Shown: positions 34,960 to 41,970 of the stretch, one piece after another
Numbering within the stretch: position 1 is the first letter of the stretch
Layout of the letters: each line of letters opens with the position of its first letter
Assembly (NCBI GenBank): GCA_018710785.1
Contig: DVJD01000064.1
Coordinates: forward strand, 1 to 41,970
Origin: Candidatus Fimimorpha excrementavium
GTDB taxonomy: Bacteria > Bacillota > Clostridia > Lachnospirales > Lachnospiraceae
Direction of reading: 5' to 3'
Length of the DNA: 41,970 nt
Notes under the pieces: generated by a model
What the model saw: only the letters and a program-made list of their open reading frames with translations
The model's database searches: none
What the model was told of the DNA's origin: nothing
Made by a program: the position numbers and the translations under genes

Positions 34960-35862
34960 TTATTTTTCCATCTTTTCTTTCTGTTCTGCCTTCTCCCCCA
35001 TCACCTTCAATTTTTGCATTCCGAGCACAAGTACTGCGCCGATCACAAAAAATAGAATGCTGAATGTGGATATGGAAAGAGGAGCCTTGGGTTCAGAAAA
35101 TGTCGTCGGCCCCATGACAATCGCATACAAGGATCCCACCATCATACCGATAATCAGATAAACCATGGCAGAACGATGTTTTTCTAATCCGGCCTTCAGT
35201 ACCTTCACGACCGAAATAATACCCGTGATGACTCCCAGACCAAAAATAATCAACACCGGCAGATACTGCATGTTCAAATGCAAAAATTCTTTGATTGATG
35301 TAATAATCGGGACATACAAACCAAAAATCAGCAGCAGAGTGGACCCGGATATTCCAGGAAGAACCATGGCCGCAATCGCTACCATACCTGCCACAAATAC
35401 ATAAACGCCCATACCAAAGGATAGATTGGAAACATTAACGTCTACCCCTTTTCCGGAAACCGGATTAAAATAAGTCACAAGAGCTACAATTGCAATACCC
35501 AGCACCAGAAAAACCAGATTCTTGTACTGATGCTTCAGCACCTTCTTCTCCTCTGCGATGATCAGCGGGATGGAAAAAAGGATAAGTCCCAGAAACGCAG
35601 AACTAATATCATAAATATATGTTTCAAACAGGCTTGCCAAAATTAGAACAGAAAGGCACATCCCCACAACCCAGCCAACTCCGATTTTCAGCAAGAACAA
35701 AAGGGATTTTTTTCTGATCTGTCCATCCCGGCTGATCAGCCCATCCAGAGAACCAATGAAGCGGTCATAAAACCCCAGCAGAAACGCAATGGTTCCGCCA
35801 GAGACTCCGGGAACACTGTCAGCCAGAGCCATGCAAAATCCCCTGATAAAATTCATTATCAT
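34960..35862 (-). CDS. DUF368 family protein, polyprenyl-phosphate transporter (PopT-like)
   Basis: A 300-aa integral membrane protein with about nine helices. The two pseudo-symmetric motifs VPGVSGGTIAF (about residue 17) and LPGISGSTLLL (about 167) define DUF368, recently reported as PopT, a polyprenyl-phosphate transporter involved in lipid carrier recycling for wall synthesis. The start at 35862 is chosen because GGGAGG is 8 nt upstream; ATGs at 35868 and 35856 are too near or far. It lies between aspartate kinase and DedA. Confidence 0.85.
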   Translation of the reverse strand: MIMNFIRGFCMALADSVPGVSGGTIAFLLGFYDRFIGSLDGLISRDGQIRKKSLLFLLKIGVGWVVGMCLSVLILASLFETYIYDISSAFLGLILFSIPLIIAEEKKVLKHQYKNLVFLVLGIAIVALVTYFNPVSGKGVDVNVSNLSFGMGVYVFVAGMVAIAAMVLPGISGSTLLLIFGLYVPIITSIKEFLHLNMQYLPVLIIFGLGVITGIISVVKVLKAGLEKHRSAMVYLIIGMMVGSLYAIVMGPTTFSEPKAPLSISTFSILFFVIGAVLVLGMQKLKVMGEKAEQKEKMEK

Positions 35863-35898
35863 ATTCATTTCCTCCCATATTTTTTTATCTCACCGCTT

Positions 35899-35923
35899 AA
35901 GGAAGGACACCCCTCCCTTCCTT
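35899..35923. terminator. Hairpin after aspartate kinase
   Basis: AAGGAAGG (35899-35906) pairs with CCTTCCTT (35916-35923). The T-run is stronger on the plus strand; on the minus strand no T-tract follows, so it may attenuate rather than fully end lysC transcription. Confidence 0.4.
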
Positions 35924-35924
35924 T

Positions 35925-37244
35925 TTAAATCTGTGTTGTTACAAAAATATCATAGATCGCTTTGATCGCTTCCTCGAAGTCATCGTTTTTGACTCCGATG
36001 ATGACGTTCAGCTCGCTGGAACCCTGATCGATCATTTTTACATTGATCCTTGCGTGGGCCAGCGCAGAGAAAATTCTTCCTGCTGTTCCCCTCGTAGCAC
36101 GCATCCCTCGGCCCACAACGGCGATCAATGCCAGATCCGACTCCAATTCCATGTAATCTGGATGGACTGCCCTGTGGATACCAGAGATGATCTTCTGTTC
36201 TTTCTGTTCAAACTCATCCTGATGAACAAAAACAGTCATGGTATCAATACCGGACGGCATATGTTCAAACGCGATCTGATTCTCTTCAAATACCTGCAGA
36301 ACTTTCCTTCCAAATCCAATCTCAGAATTCATCATATCTTTATCAATACTGATGGATGCAAATCCTTTTTTCCCGGCAATCCCAGTGATGGTGTATTTCG
36401 GTACGCGGCAGGTACTTTCCACAATCAGAGTCCCCGGCTCCTCCGGTGCATTCGTATTCAATATATGGATGGGAATGCCTTCTTTGCGCACCGGGAAAAT
36501 TGCCTCTTCGTGGAGAACTGTGGCCCCCATATAAGATAATTCCCGAAGCTCTCGGTATGTAATCGTCTCAATCACCTTTGAATCTTTTATGATACGGGGA
36601 TCTGCCACCAGAAAACCGGATACATCGGTCCAGTTTTCATATTCATCTGCCATAATCGCCTTTGCAACGATGGAACCTGTCACATCGGAACCACCCCTGG
36701 AAAATGTTTTAATGGAACCATCCGTCTTGCTGCCATAGAATCCAGGGATCACCGCATGTTCTACCCCCTCCAGCCTTGCCTTTAACATTCGGTCTGTCTT
36801 TTCCGCGTCAAACTCGCCATTTTCATCGAAGCAGATCACTTCTGCGGCATCAATAAAATCGAACCCCAGAAATGCTGCCATCACAATTCCATTTAAATAT
36901 TCTCCCCTGGATGCAGCATAGTCCCGCCCCGCCTGGGCTTCAAACTGATCCCTGATGTTGGTAAATTCTTCCTCCAGAGACAGCGCGATTCCCAGTCCGT
37001 TTATGATTTCATAATAACGTTCTTTTATTTTGTCGAACAATTCCGTAAAATCTTTCCCCTCGGCAGCCCTATCGTAGCAGGCATATAATAAATCTGTCAC
37101 CTTTGTGTCGCTGCCATATCTCTTTCCCGGTGCGGAAGGTACCACAAATCGTCTGGCCGGATCCGCTTCGATGATGGATCCCACCTTCTTAAACTGCTGC
37201 GCGCTGGCCAATGAACTTCCTCCAAATTTTGCGACCTTTTTCAT
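35925..37244 (-). CDS. lysC: Aspartate kinase
   Basis: A 439-aa kinase phosphorylating aspartate, the entry to lysine/DAP, methionine and threonine synthesis. The N-terminus KVAKFGGSSLAS is the ATP motif; FSRGGSDVTGSIVAKA is the catalytic segment. The C-terminus holds two ACT domains (about residues 305-439, GIAGKKGFASISIDKDMM; LALIAVVGRGMRATRG...ARINVKMIDQGSSEL), where lysine or threonine feedback is expected. AAGGAGG lies 6 nt before the start. Its product feeds DapL at 9.2 kb. No lysine riboswitch is visible in the short leader. Confidence 0.94.
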   Translation of the reverse strand: MKKVAKFGGSSLASAQQFKKVGSIIEADPARRFVVPSAPGKRYGSDTKVTDLLYACYDRAAEGKDFTELFDKIKERYYEIINGLGIALSLEEEFTNIRDQFEAQAGRDYAASRGEYLNGIVMAAFLGFDFIDAAEVICFDENGEFDAEKTDRMLKARLEGVEHAVIPGFYGSKTDGSIKTFSRGGSDVTGSIVAKAIMADEYENWTDVSGFLVADPRIIKDSKVIETITYRELRELSYMGATVLHEEAIFPVRKEGIPIHILNTNAPEEPGTLIVESTCRVPKYTITGIAGKKGFASISIDKDMMNSEIGFGRKVLQVFEENQIAFEHMPSGIDTMTVFVHQDEFEQKEQKIISGIHRAVHPDYMELESDLALIAVVGRGMRATRGTAGRIFSALAHARINVKMIDQGSSELNVIIGVKNDDFEEAIKAIYDIFVTTQI

Positions 37245-37305
37245 TCGATTTCCTCCTTATGTGCAAGAATCCAAGCGGCGCTTCCCGCTTTCACTGCGAT
37301 TGTTT

Positions 37306-37311
37306 ATTATA
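37306..37311 (-). promoter_or_regulatory. -10 of the lysC promoter
   Basis: Minus-strand TATAAT at 37306-37311, about 62 nt before the start. No convincing -35 is visible. A small hairpin AAGCGG/CCGCTT follows in the leader. Confidence 0.4.
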
Positions 37312-37421
37312 GTAATGTATAACAGCAAAAAAGTCCAGTGGGATTTTGACGAAAAAGTAGGAAAAAACCGATTATCTCTGCATATAATGAGGTAATAAAA
37401 GCGTTCTCCAGGGAGGCTGTC

Positions 37422-38126
37422 ATGAAAAAGAGGCTTCATATTGTAATGACACTTTTACTTTTTGTCAGTATTTTTTATCTCTCCAGGCAGGGAGCTGCCC
37501 TGCAGGCGGAATACGCCGCATCCATTCCCGCATCGGATCCCCCTGTCGTCGTTCTGGACGCTGGTCATGGCAACATAGACCCGGGAAAAGTCGGCGCGGA
37601 CGGTGCTTTAGAGAAAGAAATCAACCTGTCCATCACACAATATCTGAAAGAGTATCTGGAAGAATCCGGTGTAACCGTCGTTCTCACCAGAAAAGATGAC
37701 TCTCCTTTATACAAAGAAACCGATTCCAATAAAAAAAGGGGCGATATGAGCACACGCATAGCCATCATCGAAGAAGCCGATCCGGCCATCGTTGTCAGTA
37801 TCCATCAAAACAGCTATCCTGACTCTTCTGTTTCCGGCCCTCAAGTATTTTATTACTCCGCCTCAAAAGAAGGAAAATCTTTGGCAGAAACCATACAAAA
37901 GAGTTTTTCCTACGCGGTGGAAGAGAAAAAAATAAGAACTGCGAAAGCAAATCAAGATTACTATCTTTTGATTCATACGCCATGTCCCACTGTTATCTGC
38001 GAATGTGGTTTTTTGAGCAATCCAGAAGAATGTGCAAAATTGCAGCAGGAGGATTATCAGAAAAAGGTGGCCTGGTCCGTCTATCTGGGCATCATGGAGT
38101 ATCTGAATCTTCCCGTAAATCAGTAA
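37422..38126 (+). CDS. cwlD: N-acetylmuramoyl-L-alanine amidase, CwlD type
   Basis: A 234-aa zinc amidase (Amidase_3) removing peptide stems from peptidoglycan; CwlD helps make muramic-delta-lactam in spore cortex. Residues about 7-24 form a signal/anchor (IVMTLLLFVSIFYLSRQG). Zinc ligands are His in VLDAGHGNIDPG, Glu in ALEKEINLS and His in VVSIHQNS; the catalytic Glu lies in ICECGFLSNPEE. GGGAGG is 5 nt before the start. CATATAAT lies about 40 bp upstream and could fit sigma-A or a sporulation factor; not resolvable. Confidence 0.9.
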   Translation: MKKRLHIVMTLLLFVSIFYLSRQGAALQAEYAASIPASDPPVVVLDAGHGNIDPGKVGADGALEKEINLSITQYLKEYLEESGVTVVLTRKDDSPLYKETDSNKKRGDMSTRIAIIEEADPAIVVSIHQNSYPDSSVSGPQVFYYSASKEGKSLAETIQKSFSYAVEEKKIRTAKANQDYYLLIHTPCPTVICECGFLSNPEECAKLQQEDYQKKVAWSVYLGIMEYLNLPVNQ

Positions 38127-38351
38127 TTCAAAAACTTTAACCAGACCTTTACATACTTTTAACGAATTGTGGTTTTTTGCGGCTTCATTGTTGCAATTTT
38201 ATGATTTTTTGTATTGATCTGCGAACAAATTCTCTTATCTACCTATTGACTTCCGAAATGCGAACCTTTAAACTGAAAGAGGTCAGAATGACCGAGATAC
38301 CATATGTTTGTATTCTATTGTGATATGGATCTTCCAATCAGGAGGTAATAA
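38127..38351. other. Intergenic region with the pyk promoter
   Basis: No gene is seen. The region holds the promoter at 38246-38274 and an AT-rich leader with a small GGTCAGAATGACC hairpin (near 38281) about 60 nt before the pyk start. Confidence 0.5.
38246..38274 (+). promoter_or_regulatory. Sigma-A promoter for pyk
   Basis: TTGACT (38246-38251), a 17-bp spacer, TAAACT (38269-38274). The leader to the ATG is about 70 nt. Confidence 0.6.
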
Positions 38352-39770
38352 ATGAGAAAGACAAAGATTATTGCAACAATCGGCCCTGCATCTGACAACG
38401 AGGAAACCATGCGAAAACTCGCGCTGGCTGGTATGGACTGTGCCCGTTTTAATTTTTCACATGATGCTCATTCGGATCATGCCAGAAAAATCAACTTGTT
38501 AAAGAAGGTTAGGGAGGAACTTGGAATCCCTATTGCAACTCTGTTGGATACAAAAGGACCGGAAATCCGCATTGGTGACTTTGAAAACGGTTCTGTTTAT
38601 TTGAAAAAAGGAGACACCTTTACATTTGTATCAGAACCAATCCTTGGAACACAGGAAAAAGTCTCCACAACGCTTCCTACACTTTACGAAAATCTGAAGG
38701 CCGGAGACACCATTCTGATCGACGATGGAAAACTTTCCATGGAAGTATTGGAAATTCGCGGTACCGATATTGTATGTACCGTGTTAAATGAAGGTAAAAT
38801 AAGCAATCATAAAGGTATTAATCTGCCTGGTATTGAAATAAACATGCCGTATGTCAGCGAAACAGACAGAAGCGATATCATTTTCGGCTGCGGTCAAAAG
38901 GTTGACTTCATGGCGCTTTCTTTTGTTCGCTGCGCGGATGATGTCCGCCAGGTTCGCCAGATTCTCTCTGAAAACGGCGGCTCCAAGATTCGTCTGATCG
39001 CCAAGATTGAGAACATGCAGGGTGTGCGCAATCTCAGGGAAATTCTGGAAGTCAGTGACGGAATCATGGTCGCAAGAGGCGACATGGGTGTGGAGATTCC
39101 ATTTACCAAACTCCCATCCATTCAGAAACAGATCATTGAATTATGCAACAAGGAAGGAAAGCTGGTTATCACTGCAACACAGATGCTGGATTCCATGATC
39201 AGCAATCCGCGCCCCACGCGTGCTGAGATCTCTGATGTTGCCAATGCTGTATACGATGGAAGCACCGCTATCATGCTCTCCGGCGAAACGGCTGCCGGTC
39301 AGTATCCGGAGGAAAGTCTTCGTACCATGTCTGCCATTGCTGAGGAAGCAGAACGCCATAAAGAATACATTCAGGACAGCCCTGTTTCCATCAAAGACTG
39401 GAACTTCTCAGAAAATACCAGAAGAACCATTATTCTGGCTTCCTGTACAGCTGCAAAATGCCAGCAGGCATCGGCCATGGTTGTAGCTACGCATACCGGC
39501 CACAGTGCCCGAATCCTTTCCAGTGTACGTCCGGATTCTCCGATCATTGCAATGACCGATGACAAGTCTGTGATGTACCAATTAAATCTGGAATGGAATA
39601 TTAAGCCGTTCTTTATGGAAACAATGGACAATGCGGAAGACCTGATCGACGCTTGTATTGAAAAGACGGCTCATCTTCCATTTATCAAAAAGGGAGATTC
39701 CCTTGTCATTCTTGGGAACTCCAGAATTGCTTCTGTAACAGACTTTATGAAACTTCATATTGTAGAATAA
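38352..39770 (+). CDS. pyk: Pyruvate kinase
   Basis: A 472-aa enzyme making pyruvate and ATP from PEP and ADP, the last step of glycolysis. The N-terminal TKIIATIGPAS, TLLDTKGPEIRIG, IAKIENMQGV (with the catalytic Lys), and ITATQMLDSMISNPRPTRAE are classical. The C-terminal effector domain is complete but there is no extra PEP-utilising (PpsA-like) C-terminal domain found in many Firmicute pyruvate kinases. AGGAGG is 7 nt before the start. A strong terminator follows. Confidence 0.96.
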   Translation: MRKTKIIATIGPASDNEETMRKLALAGMDCARFNFSHDAHSDHARKINLLKKVREELGIPIATLLDTKGPEIRIGDFENGSVYLKKGDTFTFVSEPILGTQEKVSTTLPTLYENLKAGDTILIDDGKLSMEVLEIRGTDIVCTVLNEGKISNHKGINLPGIEINMPYVSETDRSDIIFGCGQKVDFMALSFVRCADDVRQVRQILSENGGSKIRLIAKIENMQGVRNLREILEVSDGIMVARGDMGVEIPFTKLPSIQKQIIELCNKEGKLVITATQMLDSMISNPRPTRAEISDVANAVYDGSTAIMLSGETAAGQYPEESLRTMSAIAEEAERHKEYIQDSPVSIKDWNFSENTRRTIILASCTAAKCQQASAMVVATHTGHSARILSSVRPDSPIIAMTDDKSVMYQLNLEWNIKPFFMETMDNAEDLIDACIEKTAHLPFIKKGDSLVILGNSRIASVTDFMKLHIVE

Positions 39771-39785
39771 TCCATTCATAATCTG

Positions 39786-39812
39786 GGGATGCTGCGGCAT
39801 CCCTGTTTTTTT
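39786..39812 (+). terminator. Intrinsic terminator of pyk
   Basis: GGGATGC (39786-39792), TGCG loop, GCATCCC (39797-39803), then TGTTTTTTTA. Confidence 0.9.
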
Positions 39813-39885
39813 ATTTGGTTTTTTCTCATCTGATTTTTTCTCACCATAAGTATTTATTCTGTCAGCAATTTTTCTCCAAATTTAG

Positions 39886-39914
39886 TTGCACATTTCACAG
39901 GTCTTTCATATAAT
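39886..39914 (+). promoter_or_regulatory. Sigma-A promoter for the lipoprotein gene
   Basis: TTGCAC (39886-39891), a 17-bp spacer, perfect TATAAT (39909-39914). It lies about 80 nt before the start codon. Confidence 0.7.
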
Positions 39915-39995
39915 GAATCTAACATTTTACACTTTTTTTCGGCAAAACAGCCATGGCTGATGCGAAAACCCATATCATCTTTTAAGGAGGCTATT

Positions 39996-40784
39996 ATGAA
40001 AAAGCTGAGACGTATCTTTTGTTTTATTCTTATTTTTACAATGATTCTTTCCCTGGCCGGATGTTCTTCTTCCCAAGAGTCCGATCCAAAAAAAGTCCTT
40101 GAGGACGCGCAGACCAAAACCGGTGAGCTGACATCCCGTGATCTCACCATGAATATGGATATGAATATCAATGTGGCAGGCGAATCCGTTTCTGTCGGTG
40201 TCGATATGGATTGCCAATCCGCTGGCAGCAGCGATGCTGATACTTCACAGCTTGCCATGACGGGTAGTGTCAATGCCATGGGCATGGAAATCCCCATGGA
40301 GATGTATTACAAAGACGGCTGCATGTATCTGAATATCCTGGATCAAAAATTGAAGCAGGAAATGCCTCTGGAAAATGCACAGAACCAAATCATGTCTTAC
40401 GCGCAGTCCTTTGCTCTTCCTGCAGACGCCTATAAAGATATTTCCATGGAAGCCTCCGGATCCGGCCAGATCATCTCCTTCACTGCTGATGGGACAAAGA
40501 TGACAGAGCTCGTCAACACGCTTCTCTCTTCACTCCAATCGCAGCTAGGTGAAGAAGCCGCATATTCCATCCAGGATGTCACTGGCACTATCACAGTAAA
40601 CAGCGATGGATATATCACGGAGGAGACACTGCATATTCCTATGTCGCTAAACGTTTCATCCACCGGAGACATGAGTACAGAGCTTACCTGCACCATGACC
40701 AATCATAATCCGGGAGAAGAGGTAACCATTGACTTTCCTGATTTCTCAGAATATGTGGAATCCGATCTCTCCAGTTTTTCATAA
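39996..40784 (+). CDS. Putative lipoprotein (DUF6612/LppX-like beta fold)
   Basis: A 262-aa exported lipoprotein. Residues 1-22 are a signal peptide with lipobox LAGC (Cys at about 23). The mature part is Ser/Thr/Asp-rich with regularly spaced MNMDMNIN, VSVGVDMDC, AMGMEIPMEMYY segments, typical of the half-barrel lipid-binding or DUF6612 lipoproteins of Firmicutes. The function is unknown. The start at 39996 has AAGGAGG 6 nt upstream; a 12-codon extension is rejected. It is transcribed alone. Confidence 0.75.
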   Translation: MKKLRRIFCFILIFTMILSLAGCSSSQESDPKKVLEDAQTKTGELTSRDLTMNMDMNINVAGESVSVGVDMDCQSAGSSDADTSQLAMTGSVNAMGMEIPMEMYYKDGCMYLNILDQKLKQEMPLENAQNQIMSYAQSFALPADAYKDISMEASGSGQIISFTADGTKMTELVNTLLSSLQSQLGEEAAYSIQDVTGTITVNSDGYITEETLHIPMSLNVSSTGDMSTELTCTMTNHNPGEEVTIDFPDFSEYVESDLSSFS

Positions 40785-40887
40785 TACCTTCCGATCGGAA
40801 GCGTACTTTTGCACTAATCCTTGGCGGGCAGAATAAAAATAGGCAAAATCTAAAATAAATATTTTAAAAAGTAGTTTTCTCCATTTT

Positions 40888-40926
40888 AAAACGAATATTG
40901 ATATTTAAAAACGATTATTGCTATTT
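40888..40926 (+). repeat. Two 19-bp direct repeats, 20-bp period, upstream of the XRE gene
   Basis: AAAACGAATATTGATATTT (40888-40906) and AAAACGATTATTGCTATTT (40908-40926) differ at 2 of 19 positions. The right copy ends 9 bp before the putative -10 (TATAAT, 40936-40941), so the pair overlaps the -35 region. Confidence 0.6.
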
Positions 40927-40935
40927 GCAATTGTT

Positions 40936-40941
40936 TATAAT
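40936..40941 (+). promoter_or_regulatory. -10 of the XRE gene promoter
   Basis: TATAAT at 40936-40941, with no good -35; the direct repeats occupy that position. The leader to the start is about 23 nt. Confidence 0.45.
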
Positions 40942-40970
40942 AGATGGTATTAAGACAATTTGGAGGAACT

Positions 40971-41357
40971 ATGACTGATACAAAACTGGCCGACCAGGCT
41001 GACTTCATCCGCAGGCGGATTACAGAGCTCCGTCTTCAGCGCAATATGTCAGAATATGAGTTAAGTCTTGCCCTTGGACATTGTCAAGGATATATTCAAT
41101 CGATCGTGTCTGGAAGGACATTGCCTTCTATGACAGCATTCTTTGAAATCTGCAATTACTTCGACATTGAACCCTGGGAATTTTTCTTTCCTTCCATAAA
41201 GAATCCCACCATGGTTCACGAATTAATCAGCAGCTTTCAAAAATTCCCTGATCAGGATCAGCAGTTTTGGCTGCTCACTTTAAAAAGAATATTAGCTTAT
41301 TATGAAGGGAATAAAAGCCTGTCAGAAATGATGCACACAGATTTTCTTACGAAATAG
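40971..41357 (+). CDS. XRE-family helix-turn-helix regulator
   Basis: A 128-aa protein. The HTH occupies about residues 9-63 (IRRRITELRLQRNMSEYELSLALGHCQGYIQSIVSGRTLPSMTAFFEICNYF), a Cro/C1-type fold. A short helical tail follows, probably for dimerisation or ligand response. The start at 40971 has GGAGG 5 nt upstream. It probably binds the 20-bp-spaced repeats just upstream and autoregulates; not shown. A terminator shared with the convergent gene follows. Confidence 0.85.
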   Translation: MTDTKLADQADFIRRRITELRLQRNMSEYELSLALGHCQGYIQSIVSGRTLPSMTAFFEICNYFDIEPWEFFFPSIKNPTMVHELISSFQKFPDQDQQFWLLTLKRILAYYEGNKSLSEMMHTDFLTK

Positions 41358-41358
41358 C

Positions 41359-41395
41359 AAAGAGCAGGAGTCCTCTGCTAAAGTCCCTGCTCTTT
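41359..41395. terminator. Bidirectional terminator between convergent genes
   Basis: AAAGAGCAGG (41359-41368) pairs perfectly with CCTGCTCTTT (41386-41395). A-rich and T-rich sequence on each side supports use in both directions. Confidence 0.75.
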
Positions 41396-41406
41396 TCCAT
41401 CGTTGC

Positions 41407-41721
41407 TTAATTTGTCTGGATCATCTTCTGATAAGCTTTTATTATATTGTAATCTTTGACTTCTTTGTGATCACTTCCACGCGGCCTTACGGCGCCGAAT
41501 TCTCGAAATACATCCATAAACGCAATAATTTCATCTTTTAACATTTGTCTCAGAGGTTCCGGTACCTTTTCTATCTCCAAGTGGCTGATTGCCTTGTTTG
41601 GAAGTAATACCTCCATCTGTTTTACGTATGCCTGATCTACAACTTCGAGCGCATGATGTACTTGCTCATCACTGTAATTTTCCTTCAGTGTCCGGATAAA
41701 TAGCCCAGCAAAGTTATACAT
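41407..41721 (-). CDS. Hypothetical helical protein
   Basis: A 104-aa, mostly helical, soluble protein I do not recognise. It has no membrane segment or signal. An acidic amphipathic middle (LEIEKVPEPLRQMLKDEIIAFMDVFREFG) is followed by a charged C-terminus. The start has GAAAGGAGG 6 nt upstream and is secure. It sits between two XRE genes, sharing a terminator with the first. Confidence 0.6.
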   Translation of the reverse strand: MYNFAGLFIRTLKENYSDEQVHHALEVVDQAYVKQMEVLLPNKAISHLEIEKVPEPLRQMLKDEIIAFMDVFREFGAVRPRGSDHKEVKDYNIIKAYQKMIQTN

Positions 41722-41902
41722 CGTTTCCTCCTTTCGTACTGTAGAGCTTTCTCGTTATTTTCGTTATCGCAGTTTTTTCTACTTTTTCATCGGATGGTTT
41801 ATTTCTTCTATTTTGTACAAATATAGTTACTTATTGTATATAATGGATGACAATAGAAATTTCACTCATGTTTCTGGATAATCAAGTATGGAGGAATACG
41901 TT

Positions 41903-41970
41903 ATGATTGGCGAACGTTTATATGAACTGCGCAAAAATGCGGATCTAACCCAAGATGCTCTAAGTTCTAT
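41903..41970 (+). CDS. XRE-family regulator, 5' end only (cut by window edge)
   Basis: The first 22 codons (MIGERLYELRKNADLTQDALSS) are the start of a Cro/C1-type helix-turn-helix. GGAGG lies 7 nt upstream, and a TATAAT at 41839-41844 could be the -10. The rest lies outside the window. Confidence 0.75.
   Translation, partial: MIGERLYELRKNADLTQDALSS

Noticed and set aside
37245-37305. Lysine riboswitch before lysC
   Set aside because: The leader is only about 60 nt and lacks the conserved L-box segments; only a small AAGCGG hairpin is seen.

Overview
The window looks like a chromosomal segment of a spore-forming, anaerobic Firmicute, most likely Lachnospiraceae; the genus cannot be fixed from sequence alone. 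The grounds are an LL-diaminopimelate aminotransferase (DapL), a short archaeal-type ProRS behind a T-box, metK behind a SAM-I riboswitch, CwlD and YtvI-type sporulation proteins, strong AGGAGG ribosome binding sites and sigma-A promoters. No rRNA, tRNA, CRISPR array, complete IS element or prophage was seen. Most genes lie on the minus strand.

Layout. 1-2.1 kb: rlmD-type 23S rRNA methyltransferase and a small acidic membrane protein. 2.1-6.9 kb: a cytoplasmic heparinase II/III-family enzyme divergent from a membrane-anchored AraC-type sensor-regulator, a likely sugar-utilisation locus. 7-9.1 kb: a metallo-beta-lactamase/beta-CASP gene broken by a one-base frameshift, then a flavodoxin C-terminal remnant with its terminator. 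9.2-12.7 kb: dapL divergent from an ABC exporter operon. 12.8-16.1 kb: YdcF-like membrane protein converging on a second ABC exporter pair. 16.3-21 kb: cca, a zinc-ribbon/BspA-LRR membrane protein, and proS with its T-box. 21-26.4 kb: ytvI-like permease with a possible sigma-E promoter, a second heparinase-family gene, an RluA-family pseudouridine synthase, and metK with a SAM-I riboswitch. 26.5-31.4 kb: murA with a roughly 290-nt leader holding a possible 41-codon ORF, then aroK, a flavin reductase and a CBS/DRTGG-containing family II pyrophosphatase in one operon, and a small membrane protein. 31.5-33.7 kb: a 108-bp MITE-like palindrome, then galE-glcK. 33.8-37.2 kb: VOC protein, DedA, DUF368 and aspartate kinase. 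37.4-42 kb on the plus strand: cwlD, pyk, a lipoprotein, an XRE regulator behind 20-bp-spaced repeats, a small minus-strand hypothetical, and the start of another XRE gene cut by the window edge.

How the genes fit together. Much of the region supports the cell envelope and its lysine/DAP supply: lysC and dapL (DAP pathway), murA (peptidoglycan precursor), DedA and DUF368 (both reported polyprenyl-phosphate transporter families), cwlD (spore cortex) and galE (UDP-sugars). The rest is housekeeping (proS, cca, metK, pyk, rRNA modification). The most unusual items are the MITE-like palindrome, the murA-leader small ORF, the broken MBL gene, the DedA/DUF368 neighbourhood, the extra hairpins in the metK leader and the phased operator-like repeats upstream of the XRE gene.
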